In this document: positions 44,429 to 53,836 of the stretch, one piece after another | How positions within the stretch are numbered: position 1 is the stretch's first letter | Layout of the letters: every line of letters starts with the position of its first letter | Source of the DNA: Thalassotalea nanhaiensis | Lineage (GTDB): Bacteria > Pseudomonadota > Gammaproteobacteria > Enterobacterales > Alteromonadaceae | NCBI RefSeq assembly: GCF_031583575.1 | Contig: NZ_CP134146.1 | Coordinates: forward strand, 3,348,001 to 3,412,000 | Length of the DNA: 64,000 nucleotides | Direction: 5' to 3' | Notes under the pieces: generated by a model | The model's input: the letters and a program-made list of their open reading frames with translations, nothing else | Database searches by the model: none | What the model was told of the DNA's origin: nothing | Made by a program: the position numbers and the translations under genes

Positions 44429-45496
44429 TCAACTTGGTATTACTACCTGTTTGCGTTGATCTGCCAAGCCCATAGCCAAAATAAATGGCTCAGTCTTTTG
44501 CAGACTTATAAAGTCTGCTTTACAGGTTAATTCCAGCCACTGCTGCTTGATTAAACTTTGCGCTACCGCACCGCCTAAGGTTGAACCCGGCCCTAAAATA
44601 ATTAATTTATCAGGGGCAAACTCTTTCACCGCAACTTCAATGGCTTTGCTAAAATTATAAGGCGCAACGACTTGTGTGTCTAACGTATAATCATAAAGCT
44701 TGTCAGTATCTGCGCTGTAAGGCTGCCAAATTTGCCCTAAGCCATCGATAAGCGGAATGTCGGGCTTTGAAATTAAATCATTAGAAAGCAATGACTTGGC
44801 TTTAGCAGAAGTACCTTTTAACAAGGGCGTATGAAATGCCGCATGGTTAAATAAATTCATTGGGTATCTGTCTTGCACAACCGGCAGCTTAGCTTCCAAC
44901 GCCGCCAAACCAGACTTATTACCGCCAAAAACAAGGTAGCCACCAAGATGAATAGAGATATGAACTTCATCTTCTACACTTTGATTCACTTCATCAAGCC
45001 ATAGCTGTATTTGCTGAACTACGCTGCTGTCTTCTCGCCAGTTCTCATCGCTGATAGGGTAAATTAATTGACCACCAATAACCCCTTCAGTCATCATTGA
45101 GCCCATGGTATTGATTAACTCTATGGCAGCTTTAGGTTTTAACGCCCCAGCAACGGCCATAGCAATATACCAACCCATTGAGTTACCAGTAACGGCAACA
45201 ATATCGTATTCGTCTTGATTAATGCTTTGGTAATCGGCCATTGCACAGGCATAAATAAGCGCAGATGCATTTTCCCCGGCGGTATGTTTACGCATGCTGT
45301 ACTTTGTCATGGCATCCAGTTCACTAATGCCTTGCTGCCCTTGCTGCGTTCGATAGTCATCAATGATTTTAATAAGCTCGGGTTTATCTGCGTGTAGACG
45401 CTTTAGATAGCCAAGTTCTTCTTTATTGTACGTGCCTCGACCAGGGCAAATAACTACAGCTGTTTTTTTCTGTTTATTGATATTGTCTGTGCTCAT
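44429..45496 (-). CDS. FabD-like acyltransferase lacking the malonate Arg
   Basis: A 355-residue protein of the malonyl-CoA:ACP transacylase fold. The nucleophile Ser106 is in VTGNSMGWY and the catalytic His222 in NHAAFHTPLL. The Arg that grips malonate in FabD (LRGKFMQ) is Met131 here (NTMGSMM), so a non-carboxylated acyl group is more likely. It lies 10 bp after the fused E1 gene and downstream of glutaryl-CoA dehydrogenase. Its partner carrier is unknown, as no ACP or E2 gene is near. Fold assignment is fairly sure; reaction unknown. Confidence 0.7.
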   Translation of the reverse strand: MSTDNINKQKKTAVVICPGRGTYNKEELGYLKRLHADKPELIKIIDDYRTQQGQQGISELDAMTKYSMRKHTAGENASALIYACAMADYQSINQDEYDIVAVTGNSMGWYIAMAVAGALKPKAAIELINTMGSMMTEGVIGGQLIYPISDENWREDSSVVQQIQLWLDEVNQSVEDEVHISIHLGGYLVFGGNKSGLAALEAKLPVVQDRYPMNLFNHAAFHTPLLKGTSAKAKSLLSNDLISKPDIPLIDGLGQIWQPYSADTDKLYDYTLDTQVVAPYNFSKAIEVAVKEFAPDKLIILGPGSTLGGAVAQSLIKQQWLELTCKADFISLQKTEPFILAMGLADQRKQVVIPS

Positions 45497-45506
45497 AGAT
45501 AGTCCC

Positions 45507-47726
45507 TTAGCTGTTTTTCATTATTGACGTTGCCGCAGCAACAATATCATCAAGAGCGGGGAGTACATGAAATGCAGCCAAGCCTAATGGAATAAAGCAA
45601 TCACTGGCCGTTACTCGTACCAGTTCATTTTGTGTTGCAGGCCTAGCCGCTTGTTCATGAATCAAGGTAACCAGCGCTTCACTGATAGAACCAGTTTCTC
45701 GACATTCATCAACAATAAGCACATGCTTACATTGTTTAACCTGTTCAATAATTCCCTGCTCATCTAACGGTGCCAGCCAGCGTAAATCAACCACTCGACA
45801 ACGAATACCTTGCTCAGCGAGGATCTTTTCAGCCTGACGAGAAAGAAAGTAGCCATTACCGTAAGATAAAATACAAATATCTTCACCTTCGCCATAAACA
45901 CTGATTTGCTGATTAATTTCTGTGTCGTTTGCGTCTGGCAGTTGATAATTTGCGGTCCATAAACCATCGCCTTCCTGGTGCAAATCTTTGGTCATATACA
46001 ATGCGATGGGCTCTAGAAATACCACAATACGTTGTTGCTCTTGTGCCAGTTTTACACAACTGCGCAACATTTCTACGCCGTCGCTGCCGTTGGATGGACA
46101 AGCAATAATTAATCCGGGAATATCTCGAAATACAGCAAATGAGTTGTCATTATGAAAATGGCCACCAAAGCCTTTTTGGTAGGCAAGCCCGGCAATGCGG
46201 ATCACCATAGGATTGGTAAATTGACCATTTGAGAAAAACGGCAATGTGGCAGCCTCACCGCGAATTTGATCTTCAGCATTGTGTACATAAGCAAGAAATT
46301 GAATTTCAGCAATAGGTAAAAACCCATTATGAGCAAACCCTATCGCGCCGCCTAAAATTGATTGTTCATCAAGCAGTGTGTTGATCACTCGGTTATGACC
46401 GAAGCGATCAAACAACTTACTGGTAACATTGTACACCCCGCCTTTTTTACCAATATCTTCACCACACATAACGATGTTTTCATGCTCAGCCATTAAGTCC
46501 ATTAACGTCCAGTTGAGTAACTTGGCTAAATGCTGCTTTTTGTTGAGGTTATGCTTTTCATGGGCGAACAATTGCTGGCGCTGTTCAGCACTAACTAACT
46601 GTTGATGAATATTTTCACGCGGCGGCGGGACAATGCTCATTGCGACTTGCTCTGCATTAGCTAGTTTTTCTTTACTGACCGCATGCTGAGAAATACTGGC
46701 AATGCGTTTGGCGCTGTCTTGATATAGTTTAATAATATCGGCACTTGATAAAATATTGTTTTCTATCAATATACGAGCACTATGCAATAGTGGGTCTTGG
46801 TACTCGGTTGCTTCAATATCAGCAACACTGCGATAAACAAATTCAGCATCAGAGCCCGCATGACCAAGTAATCGAACGGTTCTAACGTGTAAAAATACCG
46901 GTTTGCGCAGCTCGCGGGCAATTTTTTCTGCCTGCTTGGCTTTATGATATGTATCGACAATATCTAAACCATCACAATAAATATAATGCAGACCGGCTCG
47001 GTCTTTATAGTTAGCAGCAATCCAGCCCTCTGGGGTTGCGGTTGAAATACCTATACCATTGTCTTCACACACGAACACAATAGGCATTGGAATAGATTGA
47101 TACGCTGCCCACGCTGTACAATTAAATGCACCTTGTGCCGTTGAGTGATTACTTGATGCATCACCAAAATTACAAATAACCACGCTGTCATCTGGCAATT
47201 CGCCGGTAAAGTTTAAGCGCTTTGCCAACGGTATACTGAATGCAGTGCCCATTGCTTTGGGTAAATGCGAGGCAATAGTGCTGGTTTGTGGTGGAATAGA
47301 TAATGCTTTGCTGCCAAGTACTTTATGACGACCACCTGATATAGGATCATCTTTAGAGGCGGCAAAGGACAGTAACATATCGTAAAGTGACGTTTGCCCT
47401 GGCACTTGTTTCGCTCGTTGAATAACAAACGCACCACTGCGATAGTGCAAAAATGCCATATCGGTTGGCCGAAATGCTTTTGCATACGCCGCATTACCTT
47501 CATGACCGGCACTACCTATAGTGTAAAAACTTTGTCCTTGCTTTTGCATTACCCTAGATTGCAGGTCTAAATGACGACTCAGCACTTGGCTTTCAAAAAT
47601 ATCAATCACATCATTATCGCTTAATCCTACTTGCGACGGTGTGAGCTTGTTTGCTGTATTTGGAAAATTTTCAGTTTCAACAAGCCTGATAAAATTTTCT
47701 TTCACTATTTGATTACGATCTACCAT
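45507..47726 (-). CDS. Fused alpha/beta thiamine-dependent 2-oxoacid dehydrogenase E1
   Basis: A 739-residue fusion of the two E1 chains. Residues 1 to about 380 are alpha-like: the thiamine site reads FGDASSNHSTAQGAFN...CEDNGIGIS (GDA instead of the usual GDG). From about 400 it is beta-like, with NWTLMDLMAEHENIVMCGEDIG (in part), LDEQSILGGAIGFAHNG and VVDLRWLAPLD. Such enzymes decarboxylate a 2-oxo acid and pass the acyl group to an E2 lipoyl protein. No E2 or E3 gene lies near. Next to glutaryl-CoA dehydrogenase, 2-oxoadipate or a branched 2-oxo acid are candidate substrates (inference). Confidence 0.8.
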   Translation of the reverse strand: MVDRNQIVKENFIRLVETENFPNTANKLTPSQVGLSDNDVIDIFESQVLSRHLDLQSRVMQKQGQSFYTIGSAGHEGNAAYAKAFRPTDMAFLHYRSGAFVIQRAKQVPGQTSLYDMLLSFAASKDDPISGGRHKVLGSKALSIPPQTSTIASHLPKAMGTAFSIPLAKRLNFTGELPDDSVVICNFGDASSNHSTAQGAFNCTAWAAYQSIPMPIVFVCEDNGIGISTATPEGWIAANYKDRAGLHYIYCDGLDIVDTYHKAKQAEKIARELRKPVFLHVRTVRLLGHAGSDAEFVYRSVADIEATEYQDPLLHSARILIENNILSSADIIKLYQDSAKRIASISQHAVSKEKLANAEQVAMSIVPPPRENIHQQLVSAEQRQQLFAHEKHNLNKKQHLAKLLNWTLMDLMAEHENIVMCGEDIGKKGGVYNVTSKLFDRFGHNRVINTLLDEQSILGGAIGFAHNGFLPIAEIQFLAYVHNAEDQIRGEAATLPFFSNGQFTNPMVIRIAGLAYQKGFGGHFHNDNSFAVFRDIPGLIIACPSNGSDGVEMLRSCVKLAQEQQRIVVFLEPIALYMTKDLHQEGDGLWTANYQLPDANDTEINQQISVYGEGEDICILSYGNGYFLSRQAEKILAEQGIRCRVVDLRWLAPLDEQGIIEQVKQCKHVLIVDECRETGSISEALVTLIHEQAARPATQNELVRVTASDCFIPLGLAAFHVLPALDDIVAAATSIMKNS

Positions 47727-47792
47727 GTATATTCCACGTTTTTAAGAGCTGTATTGTTTACTACTTTCCCCAAGTTGAGGTTGCTTTTGAGC

Positions 47793-48980
47793 TTAGAAAA
47801 ACGCTTGAATACCAGTTTGTGCTCTACCTAAAATTAAGGCGTGTACATCGTGCGTACCTTCATAGGTATTTACTGCTTCAAGATTCATTACGTGTCGAAT
47901 AATGTGGAATTCATCACTGATGCCGTTACCACCGTGCATATCGCGCGCCATGCGAGCAATATCTAATGCTTTACCACAAGAGTTGCGTTTCACCAGAGAA
48001 ATCGCTTCCGGTGATAATGTACCAGCATCCATTAACCGGCCCACTTGCAAACAGGCAAATAAACCTGTGGTAATTTCAGTTTGCATGTCGGCGAGTTTCT
48101 TTTGAATAAGTTGGGTAGCCGCAAGAGGTTTGCCAAATTGGCTTCGGTCTAATGTATATTGACGCGCACCATGCCAACAAAACTCAGCGGCGCCTAAAGC
48201 GCCCCAAGAAATGCCGTATCTGGCTTTATTTAAACAGCCAAATGGTCCTGATAAGCCTTTTGCGTTTGGCAGCATATTTTCACTTGGCACAAACACTTCA
48301 TCCATTACTATTTCACCCGTAATGGACGCTCTTAATGAAAACTTACCTTCAATTTTCGGCGCGCTTAAACCAGGCATGCCCTTTTCTAAAATAAAGCCGC
48401 GAATAACACCGTCAAGTTTGGCCCAAACAATAAAGATATCGGCAATTGGCGAGTTAGTGATCCACATCTTATTACCGGTTAATTGATAACCGCCTTCTAC
48501 CGCTTCGGCGCGGGTAAGCATACTGGCAGGATCTGACCCTGAGTTTGGCTCGGTTAATCCAAAACAACCAATTAGCTCAGCCGTTGCCAATTTAGGCAGG
48601 TATTTCATTTTTTGCTCTTCACTACCGTAAGCGTAAATAGGATGCATCACTAGCGATGATTGCACACTCATGGCACTACGATAGCCACTGTCAACACGCT
48701 CTACTTCTCTGGCCACTAAGCCATAAGTAACATAATTAGCACCGGCACAGCCGTATTTTTCAGGGATAGTTGCACCGAGTAAACCAAGCTCACCCAGTTC
48801 TTTCATGATTTCAACATCGAATTTTTCGTGTCGGTTGGCTTCTAATATCCGCGGCATTAATTTGTCTTGGCAATACTGATGCGCAGCGTCACGAATTAAT
48901 CGCTCTTCTTCAGACAATAATGAATCAAGCAGTAGTGGATCTTGCCAATTAAACGTTGGGCGATTAGTAGAACTAGACAT
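47793..48980 (-). CDS. gcdH: Glutaryl-CoA dehydrogenase
   Basis: A 395-residue FAD acyl-CoA dehydrogenase that oxidatively decarboxylates glutaryl-CoA to crotonyl-CoA in lysine and tryptophan breakdown. It is strikingly like mitochondrial [23 protein letters not shown] with the substrate Arg, [21 protein letters not shown] and [13 protein letters not shown] with the catalytic Glu. First gene of a minus-strand operon with the fused E1 and the FabD-like protein; a LysR gene is divergent. Confidence 0.93.
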   Translation of the reverse strand: MSSSTNRPTFNWQDPLLLDSLLSEEERLIRDAAHQYCQDKLMPRILEANRHEKFDVEIMKELGELGLLGATIPEKYGCAGANYVTYGLVAREVERVDSGYRSAMSVQSSLVMHPIYAYGSEEQKMKYLPKLATAELIGCFGLTEPNSGSDPASMLTRAEAVEGGYQLTGNKMWITNSPIADIFIVWAKLDGVIRGFILEKGMPGLSAPKIEGKFSLRASITGEIVMDEVFVPSENMLPNAKGLSGPFGCLNKARYGISWGALGAAEFCWHGARQYTLDRSQFGKPLAATQLIQKKLADMQTEITTGLFACLQVGRLMDAGTLSPEAISLVKRNSCGKALDIARMARDMHGGNGISDEFHIIRHVMNLEAVNTYEGTHDVHALILGRAQTGIQAFF

Positions 48981-49076
48981 GATAAAACCTCAAAAAATGT
49001 TAAAGAAATATTGCATATTGTTTGATAATAAACAAAACTAAGACAGAGTTAAAATATACATTTCCTTTACTAGGTA

Positions 49077-49095
49077 TAGATAAAAGCTATATCTA
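49077..49095. promoter_or_regulatory. LysR-type operator-like dyad between gcdH and its LysR gene
   Basis: TAGATA-N7-TATCTA is a perfect 6-bp inverted repeat in the 153-bp divergent region, with the spacing of LysR-type sites (it contains T-N11-A). Confidence 0.4.
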
Positions 49096-49133
49096 AATAT
49101 ATGTTAAATACCCTAATTTTTTGATTGGTTGCT

Positions 49134-49970
49134 ATGGATTTACGAAGTTTACAATACTATGTTGCAGTGTATGAAGAAGGCAGTTTTAGCGCCGCAGCTA
49201 AGCGCAGTTATGTGGCACAGCCGTCAATATCGGCAGCCGTTGCGCAATTAGAACAAACCCTAAGTTGCAATTTATTTGTCAGGCACGCACGCGGCGTTAC
49301 CCCAACCGCGGCAGGTAACAAACTCTACCCATTAGCTAAAAAATTGCTCGGCCAAGCGAAAGCGATAAAGACCTTGTTTATTGAACAAGACAGTAAACAG
49401 CCATTCTATTTAGGGGTAACAAAAGGCTTAGGTGTGGCAAGGATGAGTGCCTTGTTGAAAGATTTTACCGCTTCAGTAGCATCAATGGAGCTTACTCTGG
49501 TACCGCATAATGAACAGTGTGATGCACGGGTCATTATTAAAGAAGAGCTGGCTGAAAATGAACATCATAAGTCGTTTTGGCAAGAAAACTACTTGCTCGC
49601 CGTACCGTACAATCATGTTTTATCTCTGCAAGACAATATTGCCTTGGCTGATTTTGATAATTTGGCTTTTATACAACGCTCACCTTGTAGCGCATGGCAA
49701 TCATTACAAGATATTTTAACTCTGGAAGGGATCAGCGTAGATATTCGCGCCAACATTAAAACGATTGATTATGCGTTGGGTTTAGTAAGTGCCGGACTTG
49801 GTTGTGCTCTGGTACCAGCGCACCCGGAAATAGTCAGTAATTCAGAAATTGTATTTCGTCCTATTCAGGACTTGCAGTTAAAACGTGAAATTGTTTTAGC
49901 TTATCAGCAACCATCAAAGGTGATTAATAAACTAAAACAATTGGTCATGAAACATAGCAGCGTTACTTAG
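49134..49970 (+). CDS. LysR-family regulator divergent from gcdH
   Basis: A 278-residue LysR regulator with an N-terminal helix-turn-helix: LRSLQYYVAVYEEGSFSAAAK, then PSISAAVAQLEQTL and LFVRHARGVTPTAAG. The effector domain is short. The ATG at 49134 (MDLRSL) is preferred to a TTG nine bases earlier. Position suggests it controls the gcdH-E1-acyltransferase operon, as GcdR does for gcdH elsewhere; the inducer is unknown. Confidence 0.85.
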   Translation: MDLRSLQYYVAVYEEGSFSAAAKRSYVAQPSISAAVAQLEQTLSCNLFVRHARGVTPTAAGNKLYPLAKKLLGQAKAIKTLFIEQDSKQPFYLGVTKGLGVARMSALLKDFTASVASMELTLVPHNEQCDARVIIKEELAENEHHKSFWQENYLLAVPYNHVLSLQDNIALADFDNLAFIQRSPCSAWQSLQDILTLEGISVDIRANIKTIDYALGLVSAGLGCALVPAHPEIVSNSEIVFRPIQDLQLKREIVLAYQQPSKVINKLKQLVMKHSSVT

Positions 49971-49985
49971 CCACTGAAGTACACA

Positions 49986-51098
49986 CTAATCACCATCTAA
50001 CGTAGCGCCTTTAAGGCCACCAATACCGGTTTGATCATTACTGCGAAGCTTGATCATTAAGCGTAAATCATTTGGTGAATCTGCATTATGCAAGGCATCG
50101 GTATAGCTGATCTCGCCAGCTTCGTATAAATCGAATAATGCCTGATCAAACGTTTGCATACCGAGTTCTCGCGACTTGGCCATCACTTGCTTAATATCAC
50201 CGACTTCACCTTTTTTAATGAGCTCAGAAATGTATGGTGAATTAAGTAAAATTTCAATCGCAGCTTTACGACCTAAACCATCACGTGTTGGCACCAGTTG
50301 CTGAGCAACAATACCACGTAAATTCAAGGCTAAATCAAATTGCAGTTTTTCATGCTGCTCTGGCGGCACTAAATGCATGATACGGTCAATTGCTTGGTTC
50401 GCATTATTGGCATGCAGTGTGGCAATACATAAGTGACCAGTTTCAGCAAAGCTTAATGCGTGCTCCATAATATCCTGTGAGCGGATCTCACCAATAAGGA
50501 TAACATCGGGCGCTTGACGTAATGAGCTTTTCAGCGCCGCATCAAAAGATTCAGTGTCCATGCCCACTTCGCGTTGTGTGATCATTGACTTGCCATGCTC
50601 ATGTACAAATTCCACCGGATCTTCAATGGTAAGAATATGACCTCGAGCATTGCGGTTACGATAGCCGATAAGAGATGCCATTGATGTTGACTTACCAGTA
50701 CCGGTACCACCAACAAACAATAACAAACCACGTTTTGACATCACCAGCTCTTTTAATACTGGTGGTAAGCCAAGCTTTTCAGTATCAGGAATGTCGGTAA
50801 CAATTCGACGAATGACCATGCCAGGCATTTCACGTTGCCAAAATGCAGAAATACGAAAACGGCCAATGTCTTCCAGCGCAATGGCGTAGTTACACTCTTT
50901 GGTGTCAGTATATTCAGCAATATGTTTTTCGGTCATCGAACTATGTACCAGCTCTAATGCATCGTCAAAACTTAAGACCTTTTCATCAACCGGCTGTAAT
51001 TCGCCATTAATTTTGGCACTGGCCGGAAGATTAACCGTGATAAACAAATCAGAGGCATCTTCCTTCACCATGGTTTTTAGTAATTGGTGTAAATACAT
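49986..51098 (-). CDS. pilU: Type IV pilus retraction ATPase PilU
   Basis: A 370-residue hexameric ATPase of the PilT family. Walker A is GGTGTGKST, the Asp/Walker B region is DVILIGEIRSQDIMEHAL, and a His box lies in ATLHANNANQAI. PilU assists PilT in pilus retraction at the inner membrane. It lies 13 bp after pilT. Confidence 0.93.
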   Translation of the reverse strand: MYLHQLLKTMVKEDASDLFITVNLPASAKINGELQPVDEKVLSFDDALELVHSSMTEKHIAEYTDTKECNYAIALEDIGRFRISAFWQREMPGMVIRRIVTDIPDTEKLGLPPVLKELVMSKRGLLLFVGGTGTGKSTSMASLIGYRNRNARGHILTIEDPVEFVHEHGKSMITQREVGMDTESFDAALKSSLRQAPDVILIGEIRSQDIMEHALSFAETGHLCIATLHANNANQAIDRIMHLVPPEQHEKLQFDLALNLRGIVAQQLVPTRDGLGRKAAIEILLNSPYISELIKKGEVGDIKQVMAKSRELGMQTFDQALFDLYEAGEISYTDALHNADSPNDLRLMIKLRSNDQTGIGGLKGATLDGD

Positions 51099-51111
51099 CT
51101 AAATTTCCTAC

Positions 51112-52155
51112 TTAGTAAACCTTAAACTGGTTTTTATCCGCTGCTTTATGCATTGCATCTTCACGGGTGATAAGGCCACGGCTTAATAAGTTTTGTAAAC
51201 ATTGATCCATGGTTTGCATGCCGTGTGACATGCCGGTTTGAATTGCAGAATACATTTGCGCAATTTTATCTTCACGAATTAAGTTACGAATGGCAGGTAC
51301 ACCGATCATGATTTCATGGGCAGCGACTCGACCACCGCCAACTTTTTTGATTAGCGTTTGCGATATTACCGCACGAAGTGATTCTGATAACATGGAGCGA
51401 ACCATGTCTTTTTCTTCACCAGGGAATACATCAACAATACGGTCAATGGTTTTTGGTGCAGAGGTAGTATGTAGGGTACCAAATACTAAGTGACCAGTTT
51501 CTGCCGCGGTCATTGCCAGGCGAATGGTTTCCAAATCACGCATTTCACCAACAAGTATTACATCTGGATCTTCACGAAGCGCCGAGCGTAATGCGTTGTT
51601 AAAGCTTAATGTATCGCGATGTACTTCACGTTGGTTAATTAAACACTGTTTATTGTCATGAACAAATTCGATTGGATCTTCAATGGTTAGTATGTGATCG
51701 CGTTTTGATTCATTAATGTAATCGACCATCGCCGCCAACGTTGTTGATTTACCCGAACCTGTTGGACCGGTTACTAATACCAGTCCACGTGGGTTTTCTG
51801 ATATTTGACGAAATATATCAGGACAGCCCAACTCATCAAGAGATAAAATCTTACTTGGGATGGTACGAAATACCGCCGCTGGGCCGCGATTTTGATTGAA
51901 TGCGTTAACACGAAAACGAGCTAAGTTTGGTACTTCAAAAGAGAAATCCACTTCTAGGTTTTCTTCGTACTCTTTTCGTTGACGATCGGTCATAATGTCA
52001 TACACTAAACCATTAACGTCTTTGTCTTCTAACGGCGGGATGTTAACCTTACGTACGTCACCATCAACACGAATGGCCGGTGGCATACCAGTAGATAAAT
52101 GTAAATCGGAAGCATTGTGTTCAACACTAAATGCTAAAAGTTCGGTAATATCCAT
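51112..52155 (-). CDS. pilT: Type IV pilus retraction ATPase PilT
   Basis: A 347-residue retraction motor. Walker A GPTGSGKST, DVILVGEMRDLETI, the His box GTLHTTSAPKTI and the PilT-specific AIRNLIRE are all present. It powers twitching motility. First gene of pilT-pilU, divergent from yggS with a 36-bp gap. Confidence 0.96.
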   Translation of the reverse strand: MDITELLAFSVEHNASDLHLSTGMPPAIRVDGDVRKVNIPPLEDKDVNGLVYDIMTDRQRKEYEENLEVDFSFEVPNLARFRVNAFNQNRGPAAVFRTIPSKILSLDELGCPDIFRQISENPRGLVLVTGPTGSGKSTTLAAMVDYINESKRDHILTIEDPIEFVHDNKQCLINQREVHRDTLSFNNALRSALREDPDVILVGEMRDLETIRLAMTAAETGHLVFGTLHTTSAPKTIDRIVDVFPGEEKDMVRSMLSESLRAVISQTLIKKVGGGRVAAHEIMIGVPAIRNLIREDKIAQMYSAIQTGMSHGMQTMDQCLQNLLSRGLITREDAMHKAADKNQFKVY

Positions 52156-52191
52156 AAAATCCCTAATTTATAATTGTTATAGAAATAAAAA

Positions 52192-52875
52192 ATGATCAAT
52201 ATCGCTGACAACCTTAAGGCAATACACCAAGATATAATTAACGCCAGCAATAATGCCAATCGCTCATCTGTTGCCGTGAGCTTGTTGGCTGTAAGTAAAA
52301 CGAAACCTGTTAGTTTAATTCAACAGGCGTATGATGCCGGACAGCGCCATTTTGGTGAGAACTACGTGCAAGAAACCGTTGAAAAAGTACAGCAACTTGC
52401 CCATTTAACTGATATCACCTGGCATTTTATTGGCCCTATTCAGAGCAATAAAACCCGACAGATTGCTGAAAATGTTGATTGGGCCCATTCGATAGACCGG
52501 ATAAAAACAGCAAAACGCCTTAATGAACAACGTGATAGTAACATTATCCCGTTAAACGTTTGTTTACAAGTGAATATTAGTGGTGAAGAAAGTAAATCGG
52601 GAGCAAAAATTAGTGAAGTTACCGAGTTAGCTGAATTTATAAACAATTGCCCCAATTTAGCCCTGCGCGGATTAATGGCGATACCGGCAAAAGGTGATGA
52701 TGAAGTAACCAAGCAAAGCTTTATTAAGATGCAAACCTTGTTTAATCAATTGCAGCACCAATATCCTAGTGTAGATACCCTGTCAATGGGGATGAGTAAT
52801 GATATGACCATCGCCATTGACTGCGGCAGTACGATGATACGCGTTGGTACTGCAATATTTGGTGCAAGAGAATAG
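52192..52875 (+). CDS. yggS: PLP homeostasis protein YggS (PipY/PLPBP)
   Basis: A 227-residue single-domain alanine-racemase-like fold that binds pyridoxal phosphate without known catalysis. The PLP lysine is in LLAVSKTKP, followed by FGENYVQE and WHFIGPIQSNK; SMGMSNDM and R(V)GTAIFGAR close the site. First gene of the yggS-proC-yggT run. Confidence 0.96.
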   Translation: MINIADNLKAIHQDIINASNNANRSSVAVSLLAVSKTKPVSLIQQAYDAGQRHFGENYVQETVEKVQQLAHLTDITWHFIGPIQSNKTRQIAENVDWAHSIDRIKTAKRLNEQRDSNIIPLNVCLQVNISGEESKSGAKISEVTELAEFINNCPNLALRGLMAIPAKGDDEVTKQSFIKMQTLFNQLQHQYPSVDTLSMGMSNDMTIAIDCGSTMIRVGTAIFGARE

Positions 52876-52932
52876 AAGCTAGAAACGAAATAAACCGGCG
52901 CACTAGCGTCGTCCTGAACTCGTTTTAGGAGC
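52873..52932. repeat. Dispersed intergenic repeat, copy 4
   Basis: GCTAGAAACGAA followed by GTCCTGAACTCGTTTTAGGAGC, the same two blocks as copies 1-3 in the opposite order and orientation. It fills the gap between yggS and proC. Confidence 0.6.
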
Positions 52933-52946
52933 TAAGAGGAAATAAA

Positions 52947-53762
52947 ATGAAAAAAGTCGCATTTATTGGTGCAGGTAATATGAACAGCTGCATTTTGGTT
53001 GGCATGGTTAACCAAGGTTTTAATGCACAAGACATAATGGTCACTAACCCAAGTGCTCCTAAACGTGAAGCACTAGCTGAGCAATATGGTATACATCAAA
53101 GTTCAGACAATATCGCTGCTGCCAATTTTGCCGATGTTATTGTCTTAGGCGTAAAACCACACCTTATTAAGCAAGTTTGTGCTGAAATAGCCAGCCAAAT
53201 AGACATTACCAATAAGTGTTTTATCTCGGTAGCTGCAGGTGTAAGCCTGGCGCAAATGCATTCTGTTTTAGGTAAATCTGCAACCATTATTCGCTGTATG
53301 CCGAATACACCTTCGCAACTTGGTTTAGGCATGACAGGTATGTTTGCCGATGCGTCAATAAAAAGCAATATTAAAGAATTTGCCGATCAACTTTTAGCCA
53401 GTGTCGGCAAGGTTCACTGGGTAGCTAATGAAGAGGAGATAGATAATCTCATCACCGTTTCAGGCTCAGGTCCGGCTTACTTTTTTGCGTTTATGGAAGC
53501 AATGCAGCGTCAAGCTATGGCGTTTGGCTTTAGTGAACAAACCGCCAGAGAATTGGTACAACAAACCGCTTTAGGCGCAGCACAAATGGTTGTGCAAAAC
53601 CAGGATGATATATCAACACTGCGCGAAAATGTTACCTCAAAAGGTGGTACAACTCATGCGGCGCTGATGACATTTAAAGAAGGTGGTTTAGATACTCTGG
53701 TAAGCGATGCGATGAAAGCGTGTAAAGCAAGGGCGATCGAAATCACAGAAAGTAACAACTAG
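52947..53762 (+). CDS. proC: Pyrroline-5-carboxylate reductase
   Basis: A 271-residue enzyme making proline from pyrroline-5-carboxylate with NADPH. N-terminal FIGAGNMNSCIL is the Rossmann motif; RCMPNTPSQLGLGMTG and the C-terminal VTSKGGTTHAAL are family signatures. GAGG precedes the ATG. Confidence 0.97.
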   Translation: MKKVAFIGAGNMNSCILVGMVNQGFNAQDIMVTNPSAPKREALAEQYGIHQSSDNIAAANFADVIVLGVKPHLIKQVCAEIASQIDITNKCFISVAAGVSLAQMHSVLGKSATIIRCMPNTPSQLGLGMTGMFADASIKSNIKEFADQLLASVGKVHWVANEEEIDNLITVSGSGPAYFFAFMEAMQRQAMAFGFSEQTARELVQQTALGAAQMVVQNQDDISTLRENVTSKGGTTHAALMTFKEGGLDTLVSDAMKACKARAIEITESNN

Positions 53763-53836
53763 TTTTAACCACTTCAGTCATCTTAGTATATGATTGAACA
53801 GATTCATTTTTTTATAAGCTTTTTTATGGAGTATTC

